Of a stretch of DNA of 64,000 bases, positions 36,210 through 46,937 are shown in pieces. The notes beneath the pieces are model-generated. The model made no database searches. It saw nothing but the letters and a program-made list of their open reading frames with translations, and was not told where the DNA came from. A program made the translations under genes and the position numbers. The DNA comes from Ilex aquifolium (taxonomy: Eukaryota; Streptophyta; Magnoliopsida; Aquifoliales; Aquifoliaceae). Position 1 is the stretch's first letter, and the number at the start of each line of letters is the position of its first letter. Location of the stretch: NCBI GenBank assembly GCA_951799425.1, contig OX637396.1:33100701-33164700 (forward strand), in the 5' to 3' direction.

Positions 36210-37428
36210 ATGGCATCCATGAAAGAAAAGAAGAGTGGTCGCCAGTCCTTTTGGCTCTGTTGCTCCATGATTCAGCTCAAGGAGAAGAAGAAGAAAACAA
36301 CTGATACTGATAGTGATGGCAGCCCACATCAAAACGATGTTTCGTCGATCATTTTTGGGCGGAAAAGCAAACGATCAAGCGCGTTCATCTGTTGCTCCAT
36401 GATCGGTGGACCGCCTCCTTCCCCGAAGCCACTTCATGATCAAAAAATTGATCATCCTTCTGGTTTAGACCTTTCTCTGATTTACTTGTGTTTGCTTTGC
36501 TTGATAAATTAGATATGTCTTTTCTCTTTATCGGAATTTACTTCATACTAACATGAAACTTGTTGGATATTATTTGAGCGAATTTTGTCCCGGGTGGATA
36601 ACCTACCTAACTCCAAAACTTAGACGTCGTGAAATTTCTAGTTTTTACATGAATGATCTGTCTTTGACTAGATAGTATGGAGAGAAAATTAATGGAGGTG
36701 TGCATAAATTGACCGATATGAAGAAAGAATTAACTGAGGTGTACATAAATTGACTTATACACCCCTAACCGTAATGCAAAAAAAAAAAAAAAACTGTGAG
36801 AGCCGTTAGTTGATGATAGACCAAAGGACTAGACCAATAAATCCAATCCAGAGACAATGGATGAGACCCAAGGACAACACCCGGCGTAAACTTTTGAGAT
36901 TTGGTTTTGAAATCTGTCCTAAAAATCAAATTAGATTGATGGTGCTGTGGATACTTGTTTGGATTTAGAGATCCTATTCTACTAGGAAACAAAGTAATTT
37001 GGGTTACAAATATTTTATATTTGGGACAATTTGATTTACTTATTCTTTTCCATTTACTAAGACAGTTTTTTGTTATATTTACGTTTTGCCCGAAGATGTA
37101 TGTTTTTGAGTTAAATTACGTGAATTTGTGCGTCTTGAACGCAATAATTTGTGTAAAAATCGCACATATGTAGATGACACAATAGGGTGAATGACCCATC
37201 TTAGGTTTGGAAAAACTTAAAATTGACATAAATTTGTGAACTAAATGTCACAATTTCAAGGGCTTTTAATCCCTTCTATGCCTAAGTTATGGGTCCATCA
37301 CTATGTTTTACTAAGACATGTTCTTGAATTTTCTTGAAGCATTATTTTGGTATTGACATGGTACTTTTCTGTTTTCAGATATGGGTATGGCAAAGAGTGC
37401 TCTAGCAGTGCCACACAAGAATGTCTAA
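36210..37428 (+). CDS. Small Cys-Cys protein family, copy C (two exons, complete)
   Basis: Exon 1 is 36210-36462, the intron 36463-37378 and exon 2 37379-37428; the spliced product is 100 residues. Start, donor, acceptor and phase match copies B and D. The protein begins MASMKEKKSGRQSFWLCCSM, and the second Cys pair lies in AFICCSMIGG. The word CTGTTGCTCCATGAT occurs twice in exon 1, so the two Cys-Cys motifs look like an internal duplication (LCCSMI and ICCSMI). Exon 2 gives MGMAKSALAVPHKNV, as in A. The promoter differs from B and D by a short deletion just after the TATA-like box (about 36150). The unspliced frame stays open to 36512. Function unknown. Confidence 0.6.
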
Positions 37429-39039
37429 ACAAAGAGCAGATAACATAAACTGATTTTATGGTTGGTCTGCATTTCCTTGGTGGGAAAAAATTGTACTACC
37501 TAAATAAGTGTTATACCATGAATGGTTGCCGTATCGAGGTGATAATGTGTAATATGTATTTTGATGTTATTCTCGTTAAAAATGTCATATATATATTATT
37601 TCTCAGCCTGGCTTGGCAAAATATTATTGTAAGGGGTGTGAGCAAAGCTTGTTGTTTGTTTGGACATAAGTAATTTGGAGATGGTAGTAGTGTTGCAAGT
37701 TTGCTGTGGTGAATCTGGTCAGTCTTTTTTTTTTTTCTTCTGGAATTGAATGAAGGGTTACACTTTTAACATAATCTCCCATAAAATAAACCCTCTCCCC
37801 CCCCCCCCCCCCCCCCCAACCCACCAAAAAAAAAAAAAACCCAACAAAAACAACACAAACGCGCCATCATGTGAGTGCACGCAAGAGAGTGGTAAAGAGA
37901 GACCTAAAAACAAAATAATTTCAAGTTTAAATTCCATGAGCGAAAACACAATCGAATAACTAATATTCCATTTAGAACTTCCACACATGGAGAATGGAAA
38001 AAAGAAAGGGCAAATTATAATTTGCATCCTAAAAGATTTAAAAATTTATTTTATATCTTCAAATATTAGATTTTTTATATTGTACCTTCAATGTAATAAA
38101 AATATTATACTATGGCCTTGTCGTTAGCATTTATTACTCATTTCGTCAACGTTATGAGGTGGTTTTTGACGGAATGAACAGTGGAAGATAACAACGGGGT
38201 CACATTACAACAAAATTAAAATATTGAATGTGTAACATAAAAAATCTAATATTTAAGGAAACAAAATGAGAATTTCTAAATCTTTCAAGGTACAAAGTGT
38301 GATCCCCTTGCCCACCAAAAAAAATAAAAAATAATATAGTGTATATAGTTTTATCCTTCACATGGCTTTATAGGATTGTATGCCTATATAAGCTTGATAC
38401 CAGCAGGAAAAAAAAAAACAAAGATAAAAAGATAAGGGACACAACAGAAAAATTTCACTATCAAATGTGGAAAATTACAAAGTTCTTAAAAATCAAAAGG
38501 TAAGAGAACATCCACCCGCTTCTATTTCAATTTGAGTAATACTAGATGAACTTAAAAACTAGACTTAATAATCACAACCATTGCATAGGTAGTGGATCCC
38601 AATAAATGCTGAGACTCACAGTAAAATTAATGATTGTAATTATCAAGTCTAGTTTTAAATTTATTTTTTAAGTTCATGTAGCATTGCTCTTTCAATATTA
38701 CTGTAATTATTGGACCAACAAGACTTTGGTATACAAAATCAAAGTCCAAGTCCAACTAGGCTTCTAATAATTGATCTAAAAAATGAGTGACGTGTTGAAC
38801 AAGTCTCATTTTCAAGACAAACTCCAATACCATCAAATCCTTGTGAACAATGGTTTGCTCATCAATATCAAACCAATAGAATTCAAAATTAAATTGGATA
38901 CAAGCAATAAAATAACATTTTTCTTTTTGACTACAAGTTTAGACCTCACCTTTAAGGAAGTTTCCTTTCTCCTCACCCGCAAAGTTTGAGTCCAATGATG
39001 AAGGTGAGACTATTATTAAACAAGTGTGAAGGGTCCAAC
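36357..39039 (+). repeat. Segmental duplication copy II
   Basis: Matches copy I (1-2640) and ends abruptly at 39039, where the sequence jumps to the middle of exon 2 of copy III. The 3' 1.77 kb is nearly identical to copy I and the 5' part is clearly diverged. It contains gene C from within exon 1 onward. I see no other gene. Confidence 0.85.
37797..37839. repeat. Poly-C / poly-A tract downstream of gene C
   Basis: About 21 C, then a short spacer and about 13 A. Same relative position as the other three tracts. Confidence 0.9.
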
Positions 39040-39067
39040 TCTAGCAGTGCCACACAAGAATGTCTAA
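39040..39067 (+). pseudogene. Truncated exon 2 of the small Cys-Cys family
   Basis: Only the last codons of exon 2 (SSAVPHKNV-like, ending TAA near 39066) remain after the copy II/III junction. There is no acceptor or exon 1 upstream within this copy. Confidence 0.6.
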
Positions 39068-39466
39068 ACAAATAGCAGATAACATAAATTGATTTTATGG
39101 TTGGTCTGCATTTCCTTGGTGGGAAAAAATTGTACTATCTAAATAAGTGTTATACCATGAATGGTTGTCGTATCGAGGTGATGTGTAATATGTATTTTGA
39201 TGTTATTCTCGTCAAAAATGTCGTGTGTGTATATATATATATATATATTATTTTCTCAATCTGGCTTGGAAAAATATTATTGTAAGGGGTGTGAGCAAAG
39301 CTCGTTGTTTGTTTGGACATAAGTAATTTGGAGATGGTAGTAGCGTTGCAAGTTTACTGTGGTGAATCAAGTTAGTTTTTTTTTTATTATTATTATTATT
39401 ATTTTTTTCTTTTTTGGAATTGAATGAAGGGTTACACTTATAACATCAACTCCCATAAAATAAACA

Positions 39467-39498
39467 CCCCCCCCCCCCCCCCCAAAAAAAAAAAAAAA
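39467..39498. repeat. Poly-C / poly-A tract in copy III
   Basis: About 17 C followed by about 15 A; the spacer seen in copies I and II is missing. Confidence 0.9.
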
Positions 39499-39730
39499 CC
39501 CAACAAAAACAACACAAACGCGGCATTGTATGTGTGCACACATGAGAGTGGTAAAGAGAGACCTAAAAATAAAATAATTTCAAGTTTAAATTCCATGAGC
39601 GAAAACACAAAAACGTTTATGTATAATTTGTTATCCTCCCTTTCTCGAATAACTAATCTGCCATTTGCTAATGCATTATACATACGATTAAGTTGGGATA
39701 AAAGGAGTAAATCTAGATAAAGAATAGAAA

Positions 39731-40341
39731 TATATATATAATAAAGTAGCTTACAATTCAAATCTCAAAAGATAAACAAAATGACTTTTGCTATTCGCGG
39801 TTGAGATCACTTTAAATTTTACTTTAAAGTTAATCTAACGGCTAATATTAACACCCTATATTTAATAGGAAAAATAGGTCCTTAAATGTGTGTTTGGAGT
39901 GATTTTTTAAAAGTATTTCTAGAAATTATTTTTCATAAATACTTTTAAAAAAAAATAATGTTTGAAACCGCTCCACTACTACCTCTACCACAACCACTAC
40001 CGCCGTCATCACCACCACCATTACCCCCGCCACCACCACCACCACCACCACCATCACCACCACCGCCACCGTCACTACCATCATTGTCACTCAAAACTCA
40101 CCACCACTATCACCATTCTCACCCACGACTGCTACCACCACCACGATCATCGCCTTACTCACCACAACCATCACCGTCTCCCACCATCACCATTGTCGCC
40201 CACCACCGCTCATCCCCACTACAATCAATGCTTAAATTTTTTTATCTCTCCTCTATGTTTGCGATTTGATTTTGGGTGTGAATACAAATATGTTGACCTT
40301 TTTTTTATTACTCCGTGCCTTCAGGCACGAGAAATAACTAG
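39731..40341 (+). mobile_element. Non-autonomous Helitron with CAC-rich interior
   Basis: The 3' end has a hairpin (CGTGCC-TTCA-GGCACG at about 40312-40327), then a short spacer and CTAG at 40338-40341, followed by T, which is the plant Helitron signature. The 5' end (TATATATATAATAAAG) resembles the other Helitrons here but lacks the usual TC. Copy B has the uninterrupted sequence at about 10570-10595 (GAAAAATAAATATATAAAAC), which supports an insertion between A and T. The interior (39975-40215) is a long degenerate CCACCA microsatellite. It gives His- or Pro-rich open frames that I do not regard as genes. Confidence 0.65.
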
Positions 40342-42317
40342 TAAATATATAAAACTACTTCATTAAGAACTTCAACCTGGCATAACATGGAGAATGAAAA
40401 AAAGGCATCCTAGAAGATTTAAAAAAATTTATTTTATACCTTCAAATATTAGATTTTTCACATTGTACCTTCAATGTAGTTGCCGTTAGCTTCCATTGCT
40501 CATTTCGTCAATGTTATGAGGTGATTTTTGACATAATGAGCAGTTGAAGATAAAATATTGAATGTGTAACATAAAAAATTTAATATTTAAGCATACAAAA
40601 TGAGAATTTCTAAATCTTTCAAGGTACAAAGTGTGATCTCCTCCCCCACCAAAAAAAATAAAATAAAAAATGTCATAGTGTATATAGTTTTATCCTTCAC
40701 ATGGCTTTATAGGATTGTATGCCTATATAAGCTTGATACCAGCAGAAAAATAAACAAAAACAAAGATAAAAAGATAAGGGACACACTAGAAAATTTTTAC
40801 TATTAAATGTTGAAAATTACAAAATTCTTAAACATCAAAAGGCAAGAGAACATCGACCCCACTTCTATTTCAATGTTACTGTAATTATTGGACCAACAAG
40901 ACTTTGGTATCAAAAATCAAAGTCAAAGTCCAACTAGGTAAGTGACGTGTTGAACAAGTCTCATTTTCAAGACAAACTCCAATACCAACAAATCCTTGTG
41001 AACAATGGTTTGCTCATCGATTTCAAACCAATAGAATTCAAAATTAAATTGGATACAAGCAATAAAATAACATTTTTCTTTTTGACTACAAGTTTAGACC
41101 TCACCTTTAAGGAAGTTTCCTTGTATATATGTTTATTGCCACAAGCTTAGACCTTAACTCCCCCCCTTCTTTCCGGGTAATTCTCATGACAAGGTTTAGT
41201 AAAGAGATTGAGACCTCTATGGCTTATTAAATTTCAATGAAATTTCTCCTCACCCGCAAAGTTTGAGTCCAATGATGAAGGTGAGACTGTTATTAAGCCA
41301 GTGTGAAGGGTCGATGAGACTCCATTTCGAACCTGTTAAAACTATATTTAATTAATTAATTTCGTGTCTGTGTTAAAAATTAGGGTTTTTTTTTTTCGTA
41401 TTTTGCACTTTGAAAGATTTTAACAATTTTATTTGGCACTCTTAAAGATTATTTTTTTTTCCACATTGAATTCTTAATGTATCAAAATTGTTGCAATGTG
41501 GTTCTTTTGTTAGTTTCCGCTATGTTTTAGAAAATGTAACCCCCTTAGGCCAATGCCTAGCTTCGTCTCTGTTTTTAAGCAATTACCCTTTCATGTCAGA
41601 AAGTAATCACCCAATATAAAAAATTAGATTAAACTTGCCCATTTAGTTGTTTATCGTTGAGTGGTTAACACCGCGTGGTAGTACCCTAGTAGTGTAATTG
41701 TTATGATGAATATTTACTCAAAGGTGCCATTCATTGTTGGGTAAAACACAGTTCATGGGAGGGTGGGTCTTCACTAAAAGATGGCAGTCACATTCGCCCA
41801 CAAGTTCTCCTCAATCTAGACCAAAACTTGGTGGCTTCGAGGGACAAATATTTGTAGTTAAATTGACGAACAAAATTAAAGGGTTTGAGTCTTTTTTAAG
41901 TCGTCAGTTTCGTAAACGAGTCGATCCGCTACAATACAATTAATAAATAAATCAGGTATGAGTAAAATCAACAAAAAAAAATACATAACACGGCTCATTT
42001 ATATACTGATTATACACGATTCATACTCGTTAGAGATGAATTAATAAACAAATCGAATATATGTAAAGTGTTTTTTGATACGAACCTACTAAAACCCGAC
42101 ACGATTGACAGACATACAAAACCAAAGAATATTGGCAGTTTGGTGGACATTAAATCAGAAATTGGCCGCACAAAGTATGTATTAAGCAACAGTGGCATCA
42201 CCTCTTGAAAAAGACCAATGCAATTCAGCACATAAATGGCTAGAAATAGAAACTATTACACTAACATGTATTATTATCCCGGGCAAGACAGGCAATTCCA
42301 TGTGACGATACCATAAA

Positions 42318-42348
<31 letters not shown>

Positions 42349-43489
42349 GAAATATTCTTCTATGGCTCATACTAAAAATTTGCTGTAAACCATCTCATTC
42401 CTTCTCCGGGCTTCATGCTCGGGAGAGGACGTTCAATCCTTCCTTTTTCTACGTAGAACACACCGCATTCACGAGACTGCAAATCTTGTTCTTTTGAAAA
42501 GTAATAACCTTTTTTTTCACTTTTTCGAAAATTGGATTCTACAAAATAAATGCAGTTTCCATGAATCTGATTATGATCTTTGGTCGAAAAGGATAACACA
42601 TCAGTATTGTCTGTCAAAAATAGTACTCTCTCGTCGCCCAAACTGTTTAACCTATCAAAATGTCCATCGCTAGGATTGAGCTTGAATACTTCAAATCCAC
42701 TCGTATGCCTATATCTATAATCCTGGGGATAGTAATATTCATTCTCATCCCCTCTTCATGCCCATGCCCGATTTGATGTTCATACCCAATCCCAATGTTA
42801 TCATCATCCTTCAGTGCATATTTATCAATGAGCTGTGCGATAATCAATAATTCACTACCTGTCGACTCTGCCAAATTAAAGTATGCACCATGGTTCTTGA
42901 AAATTCTGAACTGTGGAAACTCAACGACCTCCTGTGCCTCCACATTCACATAAAAATTATAAGGGAATGAGATGAATTTCAACATCACTTCACAATCTGA
43001 TAATTTAGTGGTGCAAGTTGCAAAACGAGGCTCTTCACTGATAACTAAGACGTAGAGTGTACCGTTATGAAACAATATGTCTGCACAAAAAATTTGTCCA
43101 TCTTCATCCCTTGCTGCACATTCATCCCATCCTTGGAAGATCTGCCAACTTTCTTCATCTGGTCGACATAGAGCCAATATGTTGTCATCATTTAAGACTG
43201 CCAAAATTGCAACTATACATTCTACACCATCAGCAGAAGATACTTTGATTTCATCAATGAAATTTAGGACGTTTGATTGCGAATTCGCGAAAAGGGGGAT
43301 ATTTTTCGGGGAAGGAATTCGAAGTTGGGTTCTGGAAATTGGATTCAGCAAAAAAAGTTGTGGATCGGAGTCTGATGGATCAATGATCATGACCAACCAA
43401 CCATTGGAAGATCCACAACACCAAACTCCATGGGCTGACTGTGGCAGCCTTAGATTATAAACTCTTTCATCACATAAGCTATAGAAACT

Positions 43490-44091
43490 TGATGATACCT
43501 AGAAAAAAGCTCTAAGTATGAGCTCGGACATGGAGGTCAGATAAGGAGGTCAGACACAGTAACCAGGGCTCCGCAATCCAGACCTCAAGCTCTTCTCAAA
43601 GAAAACAAACGGGAAATTGAAAGGGAAACAGCTGGCTAGTGAATGGCATCCTCAAAGCAATGGAAAACTATAATCAATGCACAAAACTCTCAACTAACCA
43701 AGATCTTCTCCCAAAAATCAAGGAAGATCACACGGATGAAGGGCAAAGATCTCGGTGAAAATCCCTTAGAGATAGGAATTACACTATAAATACTGTACAA
43801 CGCCTCAATCAAGGGCAGAGAGAGAGAGAGAGAGAGAGAACCCTACTGGCATCAAAGACATCTTGTAAAAAATTTTCTAGATGAATATAGATTCTAGGAG
43901 CAAGAGACTCCATTGAAGAGTGGACTAACCGAGCTCAATAGCCGGTGAACCACTATATTTCTATGTGTTACACACACCGCACCTCAGATAACTAGAGCAC
44001 TCACACGCAATTTCATGAGCCTCGTAGCTCAGATCCTTCCCATACCATTGAACCCAAACTCATTGCTCATTCGTGTAAAATTACACCATCA
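43490..44091 (+). repeat. 5' LTR of the gag-only element
   Basis: TGATGATACC...ACACCATCA, 602 bases, with a (GA)n tract at about 43817-43839 and a TATAAAT-like box at about 43790. Confidence 0.95.
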
Positions 44092-44094
44092 GTT

Positions 44095-44112
44095 TGGCGC
44101 CGTCTGTGGGAA
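44095..44112 (+). promoter_or_regulatory. Primer-binding site of the gag-only element
   Basis: TGGCGCCGTCTGTGGGA, the same sequence and spacing as in the Tat element at 12970. Confidence 0.8.
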
Positions 44113-44279
44113 CGACTGTTCCTGTTACAAATAAGCTGATTTCTCAGTGACTGATGGTAACAACTCGAAACATGAGCAGAAGCCAAACAAACCCACTACG
44201 AATGCAGGATTAGCAGTAAGCCACCAACGGCAGACAACTCGAGAACGTCCTAGAGACTAATTCCCCCATTAACAACGAG

Positions 44280-45398
44280 ATGGAAGCCCTTCGCCTCGTC
44301 AACCAACGTTTGCTAAGGGAAAACGCAGAACTATCGAAGCTCATACAACGCCCAAAGGAGGCACGATCGGCCCAAGAAGGCCAGAGTAATCCCCCTCACA
44401 GGGAACGACGACACTTGGACCCCCTTAGAGAGGCCAACGAAGGAGTGGAAAGTAGCCAGACCAGGGGGCATATTCCTTACATACCCCCTAGGAATGGCCA
44501 CAACGAAGAAGGGCAAAGTCAGAACGATGGGGGCAAGAGAGACGATTTTTTCCCGTACCAGCAGGAAAGGAGAGAGCAGCACTGGGAGCAACGCTTCAAG
44601 GACATCCAGCAAGAGCTCAGCCACATGAAAGAGGCTGTAAAGAGCAAGGCTCCGGTTACAATGGACGCCCTAGTACAACAGACTGAGTCCCCATTCACCA
44701 CTGGAGTGCTGCACTTTCCTCTCCCACCAAAGTTCAGGATGCCTCAGATAGAGGTCTTTGACGGAACGAAAGATCCCGTAGATCATCTCAACACTTACAA
44801 GAACCAGATGGAGCTGCATGGATACCAGGATCCTGTACGTTGTAGAGCTTTTGCCATCACGTTAAAAGGCTCGGCCCTGGCCTGGTTTCACAGGCTCCCA
44901 CCAGCCTCGATCTCATCCTTTAGAGAGCTCTCCATAGCTTTTGTATCTCACTTTATAGGAGCTCGGATATACAGAAAGCCGAGCTACCACCTGTTGAATG
45001 TAAAACAGGGACCCAACGAGAACCTACGGTCTTATGTCCAAAGGTTCAATTCAGAATCCCTGAAGATAGATATTCCAGATGAGAAGTTTGTTATCACTGC
45101 TTTCATTGCTGGATTAGGAGTGCAATCGAAGGATTTGATATTTTCTATATCAAAGAACCCGCAAGCAAGCATGGCAGAGGTGCTTGCTAAAGCAGAAAAG
45201 TATATTAATGGCGAGGAAGCCCTTCTCTCAAAGGTAGGGAGCTCATCCTCACAGAAGGAAAAAGTGAAGGAAGAAAATAAGAGGGATCGAAGTCCTAGGA
45301 AAGAAAGAGGACGAGATAAGTCCCCAAGAAGAGACAGGGATCGCTCCCCCAAGAGAATGGAAGATGTCAGAGAACGAGACGAGCTCTTCAGCTCATGA
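44280..45398 (+). mobile_element. gag gene of the gag-only element
   Basis: An open frame of 372 codons. The retrotransposon Gag core (residues about 140-290) has FDGTKDPVDHLNTY, LKGSALAWFHRLPPASIS and AFVSHFIGA, clearly related to the Tat gag at 13660-14000. The N-terminus is Glu/Gln/Arg-rich, and the C-terminus is an Arg/Ser/Asp-rich basic tail (RDRDRSPKR). The Cys/His cluster found in the Tat gag is not part of this protein. The product would build or join virus-like particles, with all enzymes supplied by another element. Confidence 0.9.
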
Positions 45399-45690
45399 AC
45401 ATCAGATGAGCTCTTCAGCTCATAAATTTAAGATGAGCTCTTCAGTTCATAACTTGAGCTAAGCAGCTCACGATGAACTCTTCAGTTCATAACTTGAGCC
45501 ACGCAGCTCACGATGAACTCTTCAGTTCATAACTTGAGCCACGCAGCTCACGATGAACTATTCAGTTCATAACTTGAGCCAAGCAGCTCACGCTGAACTT
45601 TTCAGCTCATAATATGAGCCACGTAGCTCGCGCTGAACTATTCGGTTCATGATATGAGCAACACAGCCCACGAAGAACTCCAATAGTTCA
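45385..45690 (+). repeat. Array of 40-base units, each with two small hairpins
   Basis: About seven degenerate units follow the gag stop. Each unit contains TGAACT-CTTC-AGTTCA and TGAGC-CACGCA-GCTCA, that is, two short stem-loops. Variant units change both sides of a stem together (TGAGCT...AGCTCA against TGAACT...AGTTCA). There is no open frame. The array lies between gag and the polypurine tract, so it would be in the element's RNA. Confidence 0.8.
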
Positions 45691-45945
45691 GAAAAGAGCC
45701 TAGGAGCTCGGAATGGGCTATTTAATTCCTAAAAAGAGCCCGACAGCTCATAAGGTCAATAATTTTGCTTTAAGAAGCACTGAAGTACTTCTCGAAGTAA
45801 TGAGAACTCGACAACCGTAGGAAAAGCAGCAGCTCTCTGCACCTCGAGCTCATGCAAATCGAGGTCGATGTGTGGAAGTCTATCTCAATTCAGCATCGAC
45901 TCAGCCCCTGCCCAAGCCCGCTTGGGCCAAGGGCTGGGGGGCAAC

Positions 45946-46551
45946 TGATGATACCTAGAAAAAAGCTCTAAGTATGAGCTCGGACATGGAGGTCAGACAA
46001 GGAGGTCAGACACAGTAACCAGGGCTCCGCAATCCAGACCTCAAGCTCTTCTCAAAGAAAACAAACGGGAAATTGAAAGGGAAACAGCTGGCTAGTGAAT
46101 GGCATCCTCAAAGCAATGGAAAACTATAATCAATGCACAAAACTCTCAACTAACCAAGATCTTCTCCCAAAAATCAAGGAAGATCACACGGATGAAGGGC
46201 AAAGATCTCGGTGAAAATCCCTTAGAGATAGGAATTACACTATAAATACTGTACAACGCCTCAATCAAGGGCAAAGAGAGAGAGAGAGAGAGAGAGAGAA
46301 CCCTACTGGCATCAAAGACATCTTGTAAAAAATTTTCTAGATGAATATAGATTCTAGGAGCAAGAGACTCCATTGAAGAGTGGACTAACCGAGCTCAATA
46401 GCCGGTGAACCACTATATTTCTATGTGTTACACACACCGCACCTCAGATAACTAGAGCACTCACACGCAATTTCATGAGCCTCGTAGCTCAGATCCTTCC
46501 CATACCATTGAACCCAAACTCATTGCTCATTCGTGTAAAATTACACCATCA
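45946..46551 (+). repeat. 3' LTR of the gag-only element
   Basis: 606 bases, about 2 substitutions from the 5' LTR plus a slightly longer (GA)n tract at about 46274-46299. Confidence 0.95.
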
Positions 46552-46937
46552 AAACTTATGTGTTTTCCAATAGGAAATTGGAGAAGCATTAGCCATGGAA
46601 TCTCAGGAGCAGTAGGGCAGATGTCTTTGTTCATAAGAATCACTCTCCACCACTGGCAAACACAACTCAAGCGGATGCGATTAGAATGAGTTAAGCACTT
46701 TCCGATCATCCCAATGATATCTCCGGGGAGATTATGCCAACCAGTACCGCTGTTTGTAATTCGATTCTTGGGCTTTGGCACGTTGTTTCGACTCGAACAA
46801 AAGATGATGGATTTAAGGAAGGAAAACCAACTACGTGAGAGATACTCACCTAAATTTATGTTACTTTGGAATATGAGTGCACACATCTCCGACCAAAACT
46901 CCATAATCTTTGAGAAAGAGAACGTACAGAACACCAA

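Larger units (their letters stand above)
27420..36600 (+). repeat. Segmental duplication unit upstream of and including gene C exon 1
   Basis: Excluding the copia element and the promoter MITE, this block is collinear with 54570-58670, which leads into gene D. Anchors: 27425-27600 with 54565-54740; 27830-28900 with 55150-56050; 29100-29780 with 56270-56968; 34484-34560 with 56970-57040; 35340-35640 with 57780-58060; 36110-36600 with 58110-58620. Many small indels indicate an older duplication than the A/C block. A (GA)n tract lies at about 27815-27832. I see no gene in 27420-29788 or 34484-36209. Confidence 0.85.
39040..42330 (+). repeat. Segmental duplication copy III (starts inside exon 2)
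   Basis: Begins with the second half of exon 2 (TCTAGCAGTGCCACAC) fused to the end of copy II, so it lacks exon 1, the intron and the splice acceptor. It then follows copy I to its end at a (TA)n tract (about 42318-42342). It is diverged from copies I and II and retains segments, shared with B and D, that I and II have lost (for example 39612-39730). It carries a Helitron at 39731-40341. No intact gene is present. Confidence 0.85.
43490..46551 (+). mobile_element. Gag-only LTR element (TR-GAG type, Tat-like)
   Basis: 3,062 bases with LTRs of 602 and 606 bases that differ at about 2 sites plus a GA-repeat length change (about 0.3%), which makes it the youngest LTR insertion here. A perfect target duplication AAACT flanks it (43485-43489 and 46552-46556). 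Between the LTRs lie a primer-binding site identical to that of the Tat element, one gag frame, an array of 40-base repeats and a polypurine tract (about 45931-45945). No protease, polymerase or integrase is present. This matches the plant non-autonomous class called TR-GAG. As such an element it looks whole. Confidence 0.9.
42372..46937 (-). pseudogene. F-box/DUF295 (KIB1-4 beta-propeller) gene, split by a gag-only LTR element
   Basis: The - strand encodes an F-box protein in two parts. The 5' part (46937-46552) has a 60-80 residue leader and an F-box (WHNLPGDIIGMIGKCL, then LSCVCQWWRVIL). The 3' part (43489-42372) starts YSLCDERVYNLRLPQSAHGV and continues with the DUF295 propeller (CCGSSNGWLVMI, LFLLNPISRTQL, down to GVFYVEKGRIERPLPSM). 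The flanks meet in frame across the AGTTT target duplication, so the element inserted into an intact exon. Either ATG 46937 or 46904 could be the start. A one-base frameshift lies in the DUF295 part near 42745, at a run of four G on the coding strand; beyond it the frame continues DENEYYYPQDYRYRHTSGFE. Such proteins are usually substrate adaptors of SCF ubiquitin ligases. This copy has two disabling lesions. Confidence 0.85.

Noticed and set aside
39958-40366. Two overlapping His- and Pro-rich open frames
   Set aside because: Both are readings of a CCACCA microsatellite inside a Helitron.
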